Origin: Rhodosorus marinus
Lineage: Eukaryota > Rhodophyta > Stylonematophyceae > Stylonematales > Stylonemataceae
Length of the DNA stretch: 64,000 bases
Reading direction: 5' to 3'
Assembly: GCA_029953675.1 (NCBI GenBank)
Contig: JAMWBK010000005.1
Coordinates: 1,860,001 to 1,924,000, forward strand
A model generated the notes under the pieces. That model made no database searches. It was not told where the DNA came from and was given only the letters and a program-made list of their open reading frames with translations. A program made the translations under genes and the position numbers. Shown in pieces: positions 10,395-21,812 of the stretch. The stretch's first letter is position 1; every line of letters begins with the position of its first letter.

Positions 10395-12945
10395 TGTCCC
10401 ACAACACTCTTTCAAACCCTGAAATTCGTTACTCTGAACAGTTCTCCCACTCTAGCGAAGCTTGCTTGGCTGACTGCCCGAATCTACTCAGTCGAGTGCC
10501 CGTCACTAGTAACCATCCATCTCCCACCCATAAGAAGTGTAAAATTCTCAAAAACTCCAAGCAATGCAAATGCTGGCAAACCCCCTAGATGAATCACCTA
10601 ACGAAACTCTCACATTCCAAAACAGTCTCTAATATAATATTAAGACAGTAAAAAATGAATACATTTTGCAACAAAGTAAGGGGGTAATAAATCCCATTCG
10701 ATATCGCCCTAGGGTTCCAGAAGGTTTGCCTTCGCGAATTGTTTTCGTTTTCCATAGCTTTTGGTAAAACTGGACTTTTTTTCGGCTGTGCTCCTCTGCG
10801 CTCGCTTCCGGGAGGGTGTCGGACCGTACGACATATAGTAAATTTATAATATTTTCAATTGACATAAAGGCGGGCGGGTTTAAACGAAGAAGAAATTGAA
10901 ATTTTGAAAAACCCCGAATAGATTATTTTCGTTTGAAATTAAGGGGAAAGATTGGGTTCTTCCCTGAATGGTCGCGGGAGTGGGAAAAAGTGAGGATTGA
11001 TTGAATGTCTATCTTCTGGAGCCCTCGCAACCGCGGAGTTCTAGTCTGCAAGAGCACATGACCCCCCCACCACAGACGATCAGTGGGTTTTTGCTTTTTT
11101 TCGTCATCAGAAAATTTTTCTGATCCGATCAAGTCTCCTTTTCACGGAGCGAGAGGAGGATACCATTTACAAACCCAAACCCCCCCCCCCCGCGCGCCGC
11201 GCCCTGCCCAGTTTCGAAGGAACGGAATAGTTCGTAGGCTGCTGCTGGAGTGATTGCTTTTCTTTTTGCTTATTTTGATCTGTAGCTTCTGATTCCGGAG
11301 TCCAATTGCATCCTTTCGCGCCTGCCAACTGCACAGCAATCCGGTTATGTCGGAAGTACTCCTTGCACATCGCTCCGGTAGGAAACGTGAGGACTCTGGA
11401 ACAACTCCTTGACCACTTGATATCTATTTATGGATGGCCTTCAGAATAGCTGGAGAGAGGGTAGGTCTACTGCGGGACGCGGATTCCTCAGCATAATGCT
11501 TGCTCTATTCGGAAAGCGACCGGTAAGTAATTGTTTCCGTTGTCAGCCAAACTTGATGCGAATGATTTGTGTCCTTGCAGAGAAAAACTAGAACTTGTTT
11601 AGCCGTTGAGGCTGTACAGAATGGTCAAAGTCAGAGGGAAGGGGGGTCGTCACTATCTTCAGCAATCGCAGTTTCAATCTAGTCCTAGTGGCGAAGGCTT
11701 TTGTGGGATTAGCTGTTGCTGGAGAATGTACCTCCGTCGAGGAAACTTGCCGTCCAAACTTCTAGTACAGTCCAAAAGATAACAAAACAAGGACAATCAC
11801 ACAGTACGTGCTTGGGCGTAACCAAGAAACTCAGGAGCATGTATGCTGGGCTCTCCCTCAAGAGGCAAGGCCGATCGAAGCGAACCAGTTCATCGAGTTA
11901 CAGACCGCCCCCAAGGGCCTCAACTGCCGAAAATCATGGTCTGGGATATTTCTGCGCGATCCGATAGGTTTTGGTTCTCTGTATTCATCAACTCAACGCC
12001 GGCTTGTCCAACACCGGTTGTCAGCTGAGCCATCCGACACAACAAACCGAACACTCTCTGCCGTTATTGCCTTATAACCCCAAGAACCGCGATTCCTAGC
12101 TTTTGACGACAATAAACCACAAATAAGAAAATACCACAAATTTAGAATCATAATATAGCTATTCATATCATGATTAAGACGGTTCTATCCCAACCGTGCT
12201 CCATTGGAGGTATATATTCTAAAATAAGTACAAGATTCTTCTACTTGCAATTCATAATAGCCCAAAATAATTCTAAATAAGTCCCAAACTCTCCTCGGAA
12301 AACGAAAAATCGTTTTATATTCAAAACGCATCGTTTTTCTAATCCCTTTTTTTACAAAATCAATGCAATTGCGTTTATTAGGCTAAAGACGATAAACCGT
12401 CGGACCTCGCCAAAAGGGGGAATTTTTTTTTTTGGACAACCGAAAGGGGGGGCATTCCAATTTTGTTGCCGTGGTCAAGAGAAGCACGAAAATGTAAATA
12501 TATTCATGAAATCGAGCTCACTAGGCTTGCCGGTTGAAGGGGTGGGATTGTTGAAAACTGAATTGGGTTTTCGGTTTTGGGTGAAGGTGGTCGGTTTCAT
12601 TTGTTCCTTTTTTTTTGGTTTTGAGAGAGATGATGGAATGTTGGGGACATTGACTTGATGATGGAGGGGGGCATTTTGAGGGGGGGGAGGGTGGCTGCTG
12701 TATGAAGTAGTTGGGAGACTAGTTCACAGGGATAGGCTGTGGTTTGAGCACTTGTTTGGTGGTTTTGAAACTCCACTTTCGTATGAAGTTGGGGGAGATA
12801 TTGATGCGACTTTGAGATCGTTTCAGAGGATGCGGTAGAACGGGGTTGGAGTGGGGTGGGGTCGACCTGGAATAATTTTTTTTAGAGGTGCAGATATGTG
12901 GAGGAAATAGAATAGAGACGCACAGGAGCTCTTTGTGAAAGGCTG
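10395..12945. other. Gene-poor region with one weak two-exon candidate
   Basis: No recognised gene in 2.5 kb. A weak candidate is join(11430..11522,11581..11682) (+), 64 residues, with a consensus GTAAGT donor, a TTGCAG acceptor and a 58-nt intron; the frame runs through but resembles nothing known. A run of 14 C followed by a GC-only stretch lies at 11180-11200. AT-rich sequence fills 12090-12400. G-rich tracts on the + strand (12409-12453, 12664-12690) precede the next gene. Confidence 0.3.
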
Positions 12946-14917
12946 ATGTCTGGAGAAATTTGTTTTCTGGGCTTGGGGCTTCGCGGAGGCTCAGGTCTCC
13001 GACGTGACCGGCAACCTGAGAGAAGGGAGCGATGGCGCCGAGGGTTGTGCGTTGCTGCATCACGAAAAGGTTCAAAGAAGAAAAGGGACGGAACTGGCCT
13101 GAATGGCAGCGATGGTGAACCCGTATTGAAGGATTTGGATGTGGTATTATGTCATATGCAAGCAGACTATGACACGCTCGCGGCAGCGGTAGGACTGGCA
13201 AAACTCTGGGGCAATGAAGCTGTGGTTGTTCTGTCCGGGGGCTCAAACCCAGCAGTCGAAAGGTTTTTAGGGCTGTTCCGTCCGATGTTTCCTATTAGGT
13301 CCGGGCGCAGCATAGATCCTCGCAGGATTCGGCGCATTGGGGTTGTTGACACGGTTAGGCGGGATAGGCTGGGCTCTTGTGCGGACTGGACCATTGGTGC
13401 GCACTCTGTGGAGGTAATAGACCACCATGTGGGTTCTGCATCAGATTCTGACCGGCAGGGTCGTTCTGCAAGCGAAGAACAATGTGACATATACAATGAT
13501 AGAGGAGCGATCACGCTGATACGGGAGAGAGTCGGGGCGGCAACAACCATGATTGTGGAGAGACTCATGGACTCTCAATGGCGGCTCACTCCAGGAGAAG
13601 CCACGCTGATGGCCCTTGGAATACACACGGACACTGGCTCGCTAACCTTTGAGAACACCACCGCGAGGGACGCAAAAGCCCTGGCGTGGTTGCTTGAACA
13701 GGGTGCAAACCAATCGAGTGTGGCAGAATTCAAGACACCGCAGCTGAATCAGGATCAGATGGACGTGCTTAACCATGGTCTCCAAAAAGTTGAAAAAATA
13801 CCAACGAATGGAGTGATGTTGGGCTACTGCCTTATAGAAACGGAGGATTTCGTCAAGGGCCTCTCCGTTGTTGCACAGGATGTCATGCAACTTAGCAATA
13901 TTGATATTCTGATTTTCTGCGTCGTTAACTATGTGAAGTCTCGAAACGGGAAAGTCAAGGAGGAGGACGGGCGTGTTCGTCGTCAGATATCGCTGATTGG
14001 GCGCGCACGTCCGCGAGTTGACGACCGGGTTAACTTGAACGAAGTCTTTAGCGCGCTCGGCGGAGGTGGCCATCCGAAAGCTGCTGCGGTGACAATACGC
14101 ACCGACGAGGATCCTGCTGAGGTACGTTGATTGGCGGTTCTAGCTTTTGCTTTTGCTTTTGCCTTTGCCCGCGTTGGAGTTTGCAAGCGTCTAAAAGTGC
14201 TTGCCATTAATGGCCAGTTTCCTTGGCGAATATCTGGTTGCCTGGACCCCTTAAGATTTGTGGCGGGCTCCCGTGGGTTCTTCGTTCTCATCTTTTGTTT
14301 TACGATTTCTTGTGCAGATATTGGAGGAGGTGGTTGAGTCCATCCGTGAGCAAATCCCTGAGGAGAAGATGACGAAGGACTTCATGTCGACGGATATAGT
14401 GGTCTGTCGGCCTGACGACCTCATTTCTGAAGCACAGGAGCTCATGTACAGTCACTGCTTGAGTGGCCTGCCAGTGGTGGATGCAGAGAACGAGTTGGTA
14501 GGGACAGTGCTCCAGTCGGACGCCTGGACTGCAGAAAAACAAAACCGGCTGGATGAAAAGATTTCGCACTTCATGCGACGGGGTTCTCATGTGGTAACCA
14601 TCAGCCCAGAAACTACGCTCCCGGAGGTGGAGAGGATATTGGCGCTAGGCAAGGCTGGCCCGTTGCCTGTGCTTAGTGATGGGCAAATTGTGGGTGTGGT
14701 TACCAGAATTGACATCCTCCGTGCGCGGCACCTTTGGAGCCCGGATGATGGAGATGGAGATGATGAGCCTATTCTTCAAGTAGACTCTGTCAAAGAGCTA
14801 CACGAAGCCACCACTCCCCCAGACGTTGCTGGAGATGAGCCTATTATTCAAATAGACCCTGTCAAAGAGCTACATGAAAGCAACACTCCCCCGGACGTTG
14901 TTGCTTCTTCTAACTAG
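12946..14917 (+). CDS. DHH/DHHA1 phosphoesterase with tandem CBS domains
   Basis: Two exons, join(12946..14121,14318..14917), 196-nt intron in phase 0; 591 residues. Residues 1-45 are Arg-rich with few acidic residues and a CVAAS step, plausible as a plastid transit peptide. The DHH core follows: HMQADYDTLAAAVG (degenerate first motif), GVVDTVRRDR, VIDHHVG (the DHH box), then GIHTDTGSLTFENTT. DHHA1 shows GGGGHPKAAAV. Exon 2 encodes two CBS domains (MSTDIVVCRPDDLISEAQ; VVTISPETTLPEVERIL). This order equals the N-terminal half of cyanobacterial CBS-type tRNA nucleotidyltransferase/poly(A)-polymerase-like proteins, but no nucleotidyltransferase head follows before the stop. The tail carries an imperfect 24-residue duplication. 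It may be a stand-alone nucleotide- or RNA-end phosphodiesterase; activity is inferred. Confidence 0.85.
14762..14905 (+). repeat. 72-bp tandem duplication inside a coding region
   Basis: Two head-to-tail copies (14762-14833 and 14834-14905) at the 3' end of the DHH-CBS gene. They keep frame and encode two 24-residue units of the pattern DEPI.Q.D.VKELHE..TPPDV. Differences are mostly single-base, so the duplication is not brand new. The units lie outside the CBS domains in an acidic tail. Confidence 0.85.
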
Positions 14918-15459
14918 GAATGAAACTGAGATAACTATATAACTGTCACTATTGTGCTAGATTTTTTTCTACTTTGGGCCCGAGAATGGTCACGATCAAA
15001 TACCTGCGTGGTGGCCTTGGAAACTGTTTGCTGTTCGAACGCATGGGTAGAAGTAGGGTTGTACAGTCCCTAGAAATTTCTATCGACTTGAAGACGCCGC
15101 CTTGCAAATTTGCAGCAGGAGCGGTTGCTTTTGCTGCGCGGTGTCAGAGCTGTTATCAAAGAAGAGCACCAATCCATCTTCACCCCAAAATGATAACGAT
15201 AAATCCATATTTTTCATTTGCAACATAAAAAAAGCACAAGTAACATAACAAGCAAATGCGGCAATGCTTTCGCCTCAGTACAGAAACTTCGAAAACAACA
15301 GGCGAAACAATCCAACACCGCCCCGTAGAATAAAAAGGCAATACACGCTCTGTTCGGTGCATCGCTATACACACACGCTAGCTCCACGTCGGGCCGACGT
15401 GCCAGACCCCATAATGCCCAACTTGAGCGCATAGTACTCGAGACCGATCACACGCGATC

Positions 15460-15711
15460 TCACACTGTGCCGGAATAAAAGGAGTCCATGCTTGCCCAAA
15501 ACTCCCTTTGCGGTTCCGATTCGTGGGCTGAACGCGCCTGCATACCGTCATAATCCGTCCCGAACGGGCACTTCGAGCGCGGCTTGACCGGGTGGCTCGA
15601 GAAGGTGTGAATCCACGAGGCCGTCTGCACCAACCTATTCGCGTCCGCCCGCTCAAGCTTCAGTGAGGACGCCTTCAAACCAGCCAGCTCGAAACCGTTC
15701 ACGCTCGACAT
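15460..15711 (-). CDS. 83-residue conserved-looking small protein
   Basis: A single short frame with strong G/C preference at third codon positions, unlike the surrounding intergenic DNA, which argues that it is translated and well expressed. The protein has no membrane segment and only one cysteine. It contains TASWIHTFSSHPVKPRSKC in the middle and ends EFWASMDSFYSGTV. I do not recognise the family; a small subunit of an organellar complex is one guess with no motif behind it. It lies in antisense orientation downstream of the DHH-CBS gene. The final GTGTGA could be read as a splice donor, so a further exon is possible. Confidence 0.6.
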   Translation of the reverse strand: MSSVNGFELAGLKASSLKLERADANRLVQTASWIHTFSSHPVKPRSKCPFGTDYDGMQARSAHESEPQREFWASMDSFYSGTV

Positions 15712-18401
15712 TCTTATTTCCTTCGCAAAATATAACCTACAATACCCTCTCTCTTACAGCTTATCTCTCGAATAGAGCCTCCTATATACCTACACGTCCC
15801 TCCTCAACAACCTCACGCCTCACCAGTTTCCCCGACGAGACTGCGTGCGCATTTAACTGTTTTCCCAACAGACCTAATCTTCCCCAAAAAAACCGTCTTG
15901 GCCCAAAAACAATATTCCCCAATTCAGTCCAATAGAAAAGTTGACTGAGCTTTATCCACCAGATTTTTTAACCCCTCTACTACAAATCGTTGAATACTCA
16001 ATTATTGAATAATATAAATAAAACATGAATATGTATCCAATCATTCAAATTATATTTCACCACCCCCACCCCTCCCCGCTCCCCAGAATCGAAAAGCCTT
16101 CCTATCAAGTTTGAGAGGCTTCGGGAGCCTCCGACCCAAATCCGTCTCTTGGATTTTGGAAGTTCATCGCATTCGTCTCTAAATTAACCTTTATCAAGAC
16201 CATAAAAATCGAAGAATTAAATGGTTAAAATTAGATATTGGTCCGCACTAGAACTAAATTTGGGGAGTCGATTCTAGTTTGGATATTTTTAGTTTTTACC
16301 AGTGGGCGGGGGTTTCCTCGTAAGATACACTTTCAGATCACATGTTTTTGAAGCAATTTGACGGATTTGTTTGATTCGACGATATCTTGGAGGGGGGAGG
16401 GTTAGTAGTCGGGGAGGAGGACTTGTATCCCTATAGGCTTCATCTAAACTTTTAATTAGCGTCAAGAGCCGCTGTTGTCGGCTGTTGTTGTTTTTTTGTT
16501 CTTTTTCGGTTGAAAGCGGGAGTGAAAGGACAGAAGGTGTTCGTGCGGCGTTTCGATGTAGATGGCAAATTTATCTGCGGATGGTTTAGTTTTGATGGAA
16601 AGGGAGTCTGGTGATTGGAGAGGGAAGGGTTGGGAGGTGGATCTTTTCCTGCTCTGGTTTCCCAAACGGTGTATTTGATGAGAAAGCACTGCAACGTTTA
16701 GGAAGATCTTTTTCGTTTTGCACGTGCGAAGCGTCACTTCGAGTGGGATTCCTGTGGATGCAGGACACCATGCTGTGTGTCTGTTTTTCTTGCGGTAGCA
16801 ATGGTGTGGAAGCCCTCAGGGAGAAGTGAGCGGACCGCCACTGGTTTTGCTTCCTTTTGTTACCAGACTGGTCGGCTCCTTACCGACGCACGAAACTGTA
16901 CTTGGGCCGGGCTTCGCAGTCGTCTAAAGAGCTCCACAAATCCACCTGATCATATGAGATCGTATGTCAAACGTGTTGGAGCCGGCACTGAAACTACACT
17001 CCCCCTTCCTGTTAGAACTTGCGATGCGCCGAATGGGTCGAGCCGCGCAATTGATCAGAGAAGAACCAATAGTCCTACATCTCGTGCATGACCGGGGGGC
17101 GCTGTCATTCGTTGAGGACGTGCAATGCTAATAGTGTGGGCTCCGAGTTGCTCCGGACTGATACAGGAGGTGCTCCCCGAATATGCCCATGCTTCTGAGA
17201 GGTCGTCTTCAGTCTCAACGTGCAGCTAAGAGCAGCGGGTAGCCCCTATCTTCGCTGAAGAGACCTAGGTTACTTGTGCTGGTGCAATACCTCTAGTCAA
17301 TTTCAAGCCTAAGCATCCGCTGAACGACATCTCGAAAACACTGGCGCGAAGATCGAAAAACTCTGAAATCTCTATCATCGCGCGTGCTCGGCACGTTCCA
17401 CATTTCTGAAACTCCCACGCGCTCCTAGTTCTCCAGAGGTTTCACCTAGCTCAACCAGCCCCTCGATAACGCTTGCTTGAAGGCAGATTGGAAACCAGTA
17501 AATCTAGATTGGGTGGCCCTATTCCGCCTATAGTAAGTACTCATCTGACCCGTTTCACAAATCGAGTATCAACATCAACAGGTCAAGAGGTAGCTTTCTC
17601 TCACACAGTCCGAGCCCAAAGCAGTCAGACGGAACTGCGCAGAGTGCTGCTACTAGATCTTAGCCAACATCCGAATCCTGTCTGTTTCTAAGAAGACCCT
17701 AGGCCTGGGTTATCACATTCAGAGTCGATGACCTTCGTGACCTCACCAACCCTCCTTCCCGCCAAACAAGAATTTCCGTTGGTGACCCTACATCGCCCTT
17801 CGGGCAATAGATGAAGTGGTAGTTTCGTCTAAGGCCGGGTAACCGAACGTTGTGATATCAGCCGCGGGATTTGAAAAGCGCGAGCATGCCAATCGGGCTG
17901 CCTTTCTCTGCGTTGTAGGGACTTGTATCACTGCTCATCGAGTGGGTATAAACTGCTCCATCGAACACGTATTCAACGAGGTCACACCAAGCTCTTGAGT
18001 GATGAACCATCCCAAAGGACAATGAGAAGAAGATAACAAGTCGAACGAGAAGAACTGGGAAAAGTAGATATCAGGAATTGAATAAAGCGGTTCCCAAACG
18101 AACTCGAAACGAGTGAAGCCATTGACACTGTCCCAAACTCGGATTGAGGGCTTGGACTCCGTTGAGGGGGTGTTAGTCCCAAGTCATCACATAGTATTGC
18201 TTCTGATGATGAGGAGGTCAAGGACGCTGTGGATTGCTAGCGCAGAAGTTGGGTTTTAGGGAGTTTGATATGTAGCCGTACAGTCCGATGTACTCGTTAA
18301 GTTTCGTCGTGAGCGGATGGATAAGACTAAACGTCGACACAAGAAGCCTCGAGCTAGGGAAACGGAAGAGATGTAGGGTGCGGGTATCTGCTGAGCGAGG
18401 A
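15712..18401. other. Gene-poor region with an unresolved possible gene
   Basis: 15,860-16,380 is AT-rich with nothing recognised. A + strand G-rich tract at 16391-16421, of the kind that precedes other genes here, is followed by frames at 16561-17131 that read like protein in pieces: ATG at 16562 (MANLSADGLVLMERESGDW), a stretch after an acceptor at 16700 (EDLFRFARAKRHFEWDSCG), and a frame from 16964 (LKLHSPFLLELAMRRMGRAA). I could not join them into one consistent model. 17,150-18,280 shows nothing convincing. Confidence 0.3.
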
Positions 18402-19346
18402 ATGCTCCGTCACACGATAGATAGTCTCGAGGGCGCTATGCATGAACCTGTCGCGAGATCTAGTGGTGTTCCTCAAGCGTCTAGTTTAGGTTCCGCCGTG
18501 GTCTGGTTGACGATGATGTCCTTTGCGCTGTTTTTCTGCTACGATGCCCTTAACAGGTGAGCTTGGAGAGCCTCACACACTAGTGTGGATGGGAGCTGCT
18601 ACAGTTTTGTCACCTGCCACGCGTTCGCATTTCGTCGAACAGGTACCAACGAGAACGGAAATACTTCGAGTCGCTTCGCGAGGCAAAAGCCGGCATTGCC
18701 AAATCAAACTCGACGTTGGAGGACGAACGGGGAGGACTTGAGGAACGAATCCGGTCCATGCAGAACGCGAAAGGCCGGACTACAGAAACTTTGAGACTTA
18801 CCCGGCAAATCCTCAAAGTTGCTGAGGCAGACATTGTTAGCTTGCAGTCTAACCTCGCAAAGATAGAGGATGAGCTCAGTCAAACACTGGATACGATTGA
18901 CCAGGTCGATGCATCTTACTACGATGTAAGCCAGTCGTCAGTCGCCATTTCGATTGAGCCGCCTCTGATAATCGACCTGTGATACCTTCTCAAAACCAAC
19001 TCCAGGAGCTCGAGGAAGAGATTCAGAAAGTCAAGGATGAAACTGAACAGGAGCAAATGGCGCTCGATGAGAAGGTGAACACTTCAGCGTTGGAAGCAAA
19101 CATGACGTTGAGTATGAAGGATGATATTCTCCGAGAAGTTTCGCAAGCTGAGCAAGACTTCCTGTACTCAGTGAAGGTGAGAACCCAAATGAAAGTAGCT
19201 CTTGAGCGGTGCATCTTTTCATCTCCACCCGTCCAACGAATCTAACGCTGATTCATTTCCATATCTGGGTCCAGAGAAAGGTTGAACTCTACGCACGACT
19301 ACTCAGGACGATAGAAGCAGAGCAGGACTATTTACCCTCAGTGTAG
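18402..19346 (+). CDS. Single-pass membrane protein with coiled coil
   Basis: Four exons, join(18402..18556,18643..18925,19006..19176,19275..19346), introns 86, 80 and 98 nt, all GT-AG; the frame closes at 226 residues. One hydrophobic segment lies near residues 31-47 (SAVVWLTMMSFALFFCY). From about residue 55 the rest is charged, heptad-like coiled coil (RYQRERKYFESLREAK; LEERIRSMQNAKGRT; LQELEEEIQKVKDETEQEQ) with no catalytic motif. The C-terminal end is ..YLPSV. The layout resembles a tether or membrane-anchored adaptor, but no family is recognised. The start at 18402 is the first ATG after upstream stop codons; an ATG at 18441 would also keep the membrane segment. Confidence 0.75.
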
Positions 19347-19902
19347 TGCGCATGTTCTCACATCCTAGGGATGAGGTGGTCTCCACAAACCGCCACGTAC
19401 ATCTTGATGTTCCAACGATTCCGAGATAGATCACCAGACGCCGGTTGCTCCGCATCGTCCTCGCGAAAAACCGTGCCGCTGCGGGCTAGGCTAGAGGACG
19501 CCCTTATGATACGATCCCTTAACCTCGTCGCTTCTTTATTGGAATGCCTTCGACTTTTTTTTTGTGATTGGGCGTTCAAGAGCACGAAGCTTCTGCTCCC
19601 AAGCTCCCAAGGGCTGATCTTCGAAGAATGCGTGTTCATGCAGTATACTAATAAACACCACCTCAAAACATGCTTCTGGTGCTTTCCCCACAACACCATT
19701 AACTATTGACGACGTTCCAGTCCAATGCAAGGCAGCTCCAGCTATGGATCAAAAGAATCAACCGAGGTGGGGGGGGGAAGGGGAAGGGAACAATTCCTAT
19801 CTTGGCCAAAGGCTCCAGTTGACATCCCACTCCATCAGCCGTTTATCCCATTGAGCACATCGACCGCAATATTTATTCCTCGATATCGGGCTAGAGGCAG
19901 GC

Positions 19903-20909
19903 TCAGATGAGCTCTACCTTGAGCTGTCCTCTCGGTACAAGCTGCTCCTCACCCAAAAGCCGTGTTGAATCTTCTTGCGTGTAGGTTTTCCTCGGATACT
20001 GAGAGAGAAGCTTGAAACCCTGTCGAGCCACCTCGGGTCGTTGTTCTGCAATCTCCTCCCAGACTTTCCCAAGCGAATCCGAACCGTTCACTGGGAGTTC
20101 CATGTTTATTCCATCTGGCATCCTGAGAAGCAGTTTGCCACTTGGGAGAACAAACAGAAGGAAGCAACAACTTTAGGAAACCTCACAAGGAAGGAAACGG
20201 GATAGTTCTCGAGTGGAGAGAATGATAACGCTTACCTCAACGAGGCGATATCTGGAGTTGCTTTGGGCTTCGCGTCAGTGGCCTCAACGCCGTTGTCCTG
20301 ATCGCTCATGGCTGCCAACTGGTCAACAGCAGAGCCAAGAGACTCATTGCCAGTTGCTGTGAGCGCCGCCTCGGATTGAGCTTTTCCGAATCCCAGTTCG
20401 AGAAGTTGTTGCAGCAACGCCTGGTCCGGCTCAACAGATTTCTTTGCAGGTACCTGGCTTGGCTTCTCCTTCGCGACAGGGGCCTTAGGTTTGGATGGTT
20501 GGACTATGTTCGCATCCGAATTGGGAGAGGCCTGTGTGGTTGCTCCCCCAAGCCTACGCCCTGCGCCCTCGAAAGCTGCTGTTCGAGGCGCATAAGATTG
20601 GATGGCCGACTCCACTCTTCCTATGTTTGCACCCACGATTTCTTCTACTCGCCTCCCTTTTGAATACACGTGAAACGTGGGCATAGCCTTAATTCCACAG
20701 TGTCGAGCAACGTCCTTGGCCCTATCCACGTCCACTTTTGCAAAAACTCCCACGTCCGCATACTTTCTCGAAAGCTGCTCAACTTGCGGGGCCACCGCAC
20801 GGCATGGGCCGCACCATGTGGCAAAAAAGTCCACAACAACAACCCTCGGACCAGCTCTCGACAAGAGAGCGTCAAACTCTGTCATCGAACCAACATCAAC
20901 AATCCCCAT
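19903..20909 (-). CDS. Thioredoxin-UBA-UBX fusion protein
   Basis: Two exons, complement(join(19903..20122,20236..20909)), 113-nt intron in phase 2; 297 residues. Residues 1-105 are a canonical thioredoxin with the redox site WCGPC (residues 32-36) and the cis-Pro loop AMPTFHVY. A linker rich in Pro/Lys/Ser follows, then a UBA-like three-helix segment (about 160-205: LLQQLLELGFGKAQSEAAL). Exon 2 completes a C-terminal UBX domain (about 223-297): RMPDGINMELPVN, FKLLSQYPRKTYTQEDS and the closing LVPRGQLKVEL. UBX domains bind p97/Cdc48, UBA domains bind ubiquitin. The fusion suggests a redox-active Cdc48 adaptor. Most UBX adaptors with this kind of fold carry a non-catalytic UAS domain instead, so an active CxxC is unusual. 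Confidence 0.87.
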
Positions 20910-21504
20910 CTTGCTCGTTCAGAACGCTGCCTTTCACCCAAACCGTTGTGTATCACACAACCCCCAAAAACAGCAAATAAAAAAAGCAAACCTCCCCCAA
21001 ACAAAGCCGAACCAGAGCGGCTCGTCCAGATATACTTTCGAACTTCAACCTGATCACTAGAAGAGCTTCATGTAATCAGCCGAAGACCAATACAGCAGGC
21101 GACAACACACCACATCCTCAACACCAACTTCCGATCCTCCATATCTCTCTTCTATCATAGTATCCACCAATGACAGATATCTCAAAAAAGGTTTCCACTA
21201 AGGGTGGAGGCGGTTTCCAACTGTTCCAGCCCATTTGCGAGACATCGGTAATTCATCCCGGTCCAACTGTGAGCTCATGATGATGAGGATATAGATTAGT
21301 TCTAGAGGCGAACCACTACGAGAAGGCTAGGCTGTGAGCGCACACACGTCGAGTGTGTGGGTTGACGTTAATTGGTCCTGCTCGACGAATGTTGTGGAAG
21401 GTGAAAATCTGTTGGGACTAGGGCTCACGCACGGAGATATGCCTTCCGCCCGAGCGCGTGTTGCGTTTCGAAGCACTGGATGATATTCGTATCGAAAAAA
21501 AAAA

Positions 21505-21541
21505 TACGACGGCATTACTCCTTGAGAATAATGCCGTCGTA
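21505..21541. repeat. Perfect 13-bp inverted repeat (hairpin)
   Basis: Arms 21505-21517 (tacgacggcatta) and 21529-21541 are exact reverse complements, separated by an 11-nt loop. It lies in gene-free sequence. Confidence 0.9.
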
Positions 21542-21767
21542 CGAAAATCGGCCGTGATCTCCTGGCTTAGGTACCACCGCGTCTAGATAGGGTATGACGG
21601 TTCCGTGAACGGGGTGGACGAGGGGTACCCCACACACAAAAAAAGAGTTGGAATAACTTATCCGAGGACGGCACGCATCATCGGTAGTGTTTAGGAAGCT
21701 CATACATCCTGTCTTGATCTACTCGGCAGGTTACTAGTAGAGACACTCTAGTGCTGTCCAGACTAGT

Positions 21768-21812
21768 GTGCTTCCTGTTGAAAGGTTACCCGTGATCTGC
21801 AACAGGAAGCAC
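21768..21812. repeat. Perfect 13-bp inverted repeat (hairpin)
   Basis: Arms 21768-21780 (gtgcttcctgttg) and 21800-21812 are exact reverse complements around a 19-nt spacer. It is about 230 bp from the preceding hairpin and unrelated to it in sequence. Confidence 0.9.

Noticed and set aside
10066-10422. 118-residue + strand frame
   Set aside because: It is the antisense image of the two-exon 74-residue membrane protein. Hydropathy and splice phase support the minus strand.
12719-13246. 175-residue minus-strand frame
   Set aside because: It overlaps the start of the DHH-CBS gene in antisense and has low-complexity Pro/His/Ser composition with no motif.
21505-21812. Hairpins as bacterial-type terminators or microRNA precursors
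   Set aside because: Bacterial terminators do not fit a nuclear eukaryotic context, and 11-17 bp stems are too short for typical plant or algal microRNA precursors.
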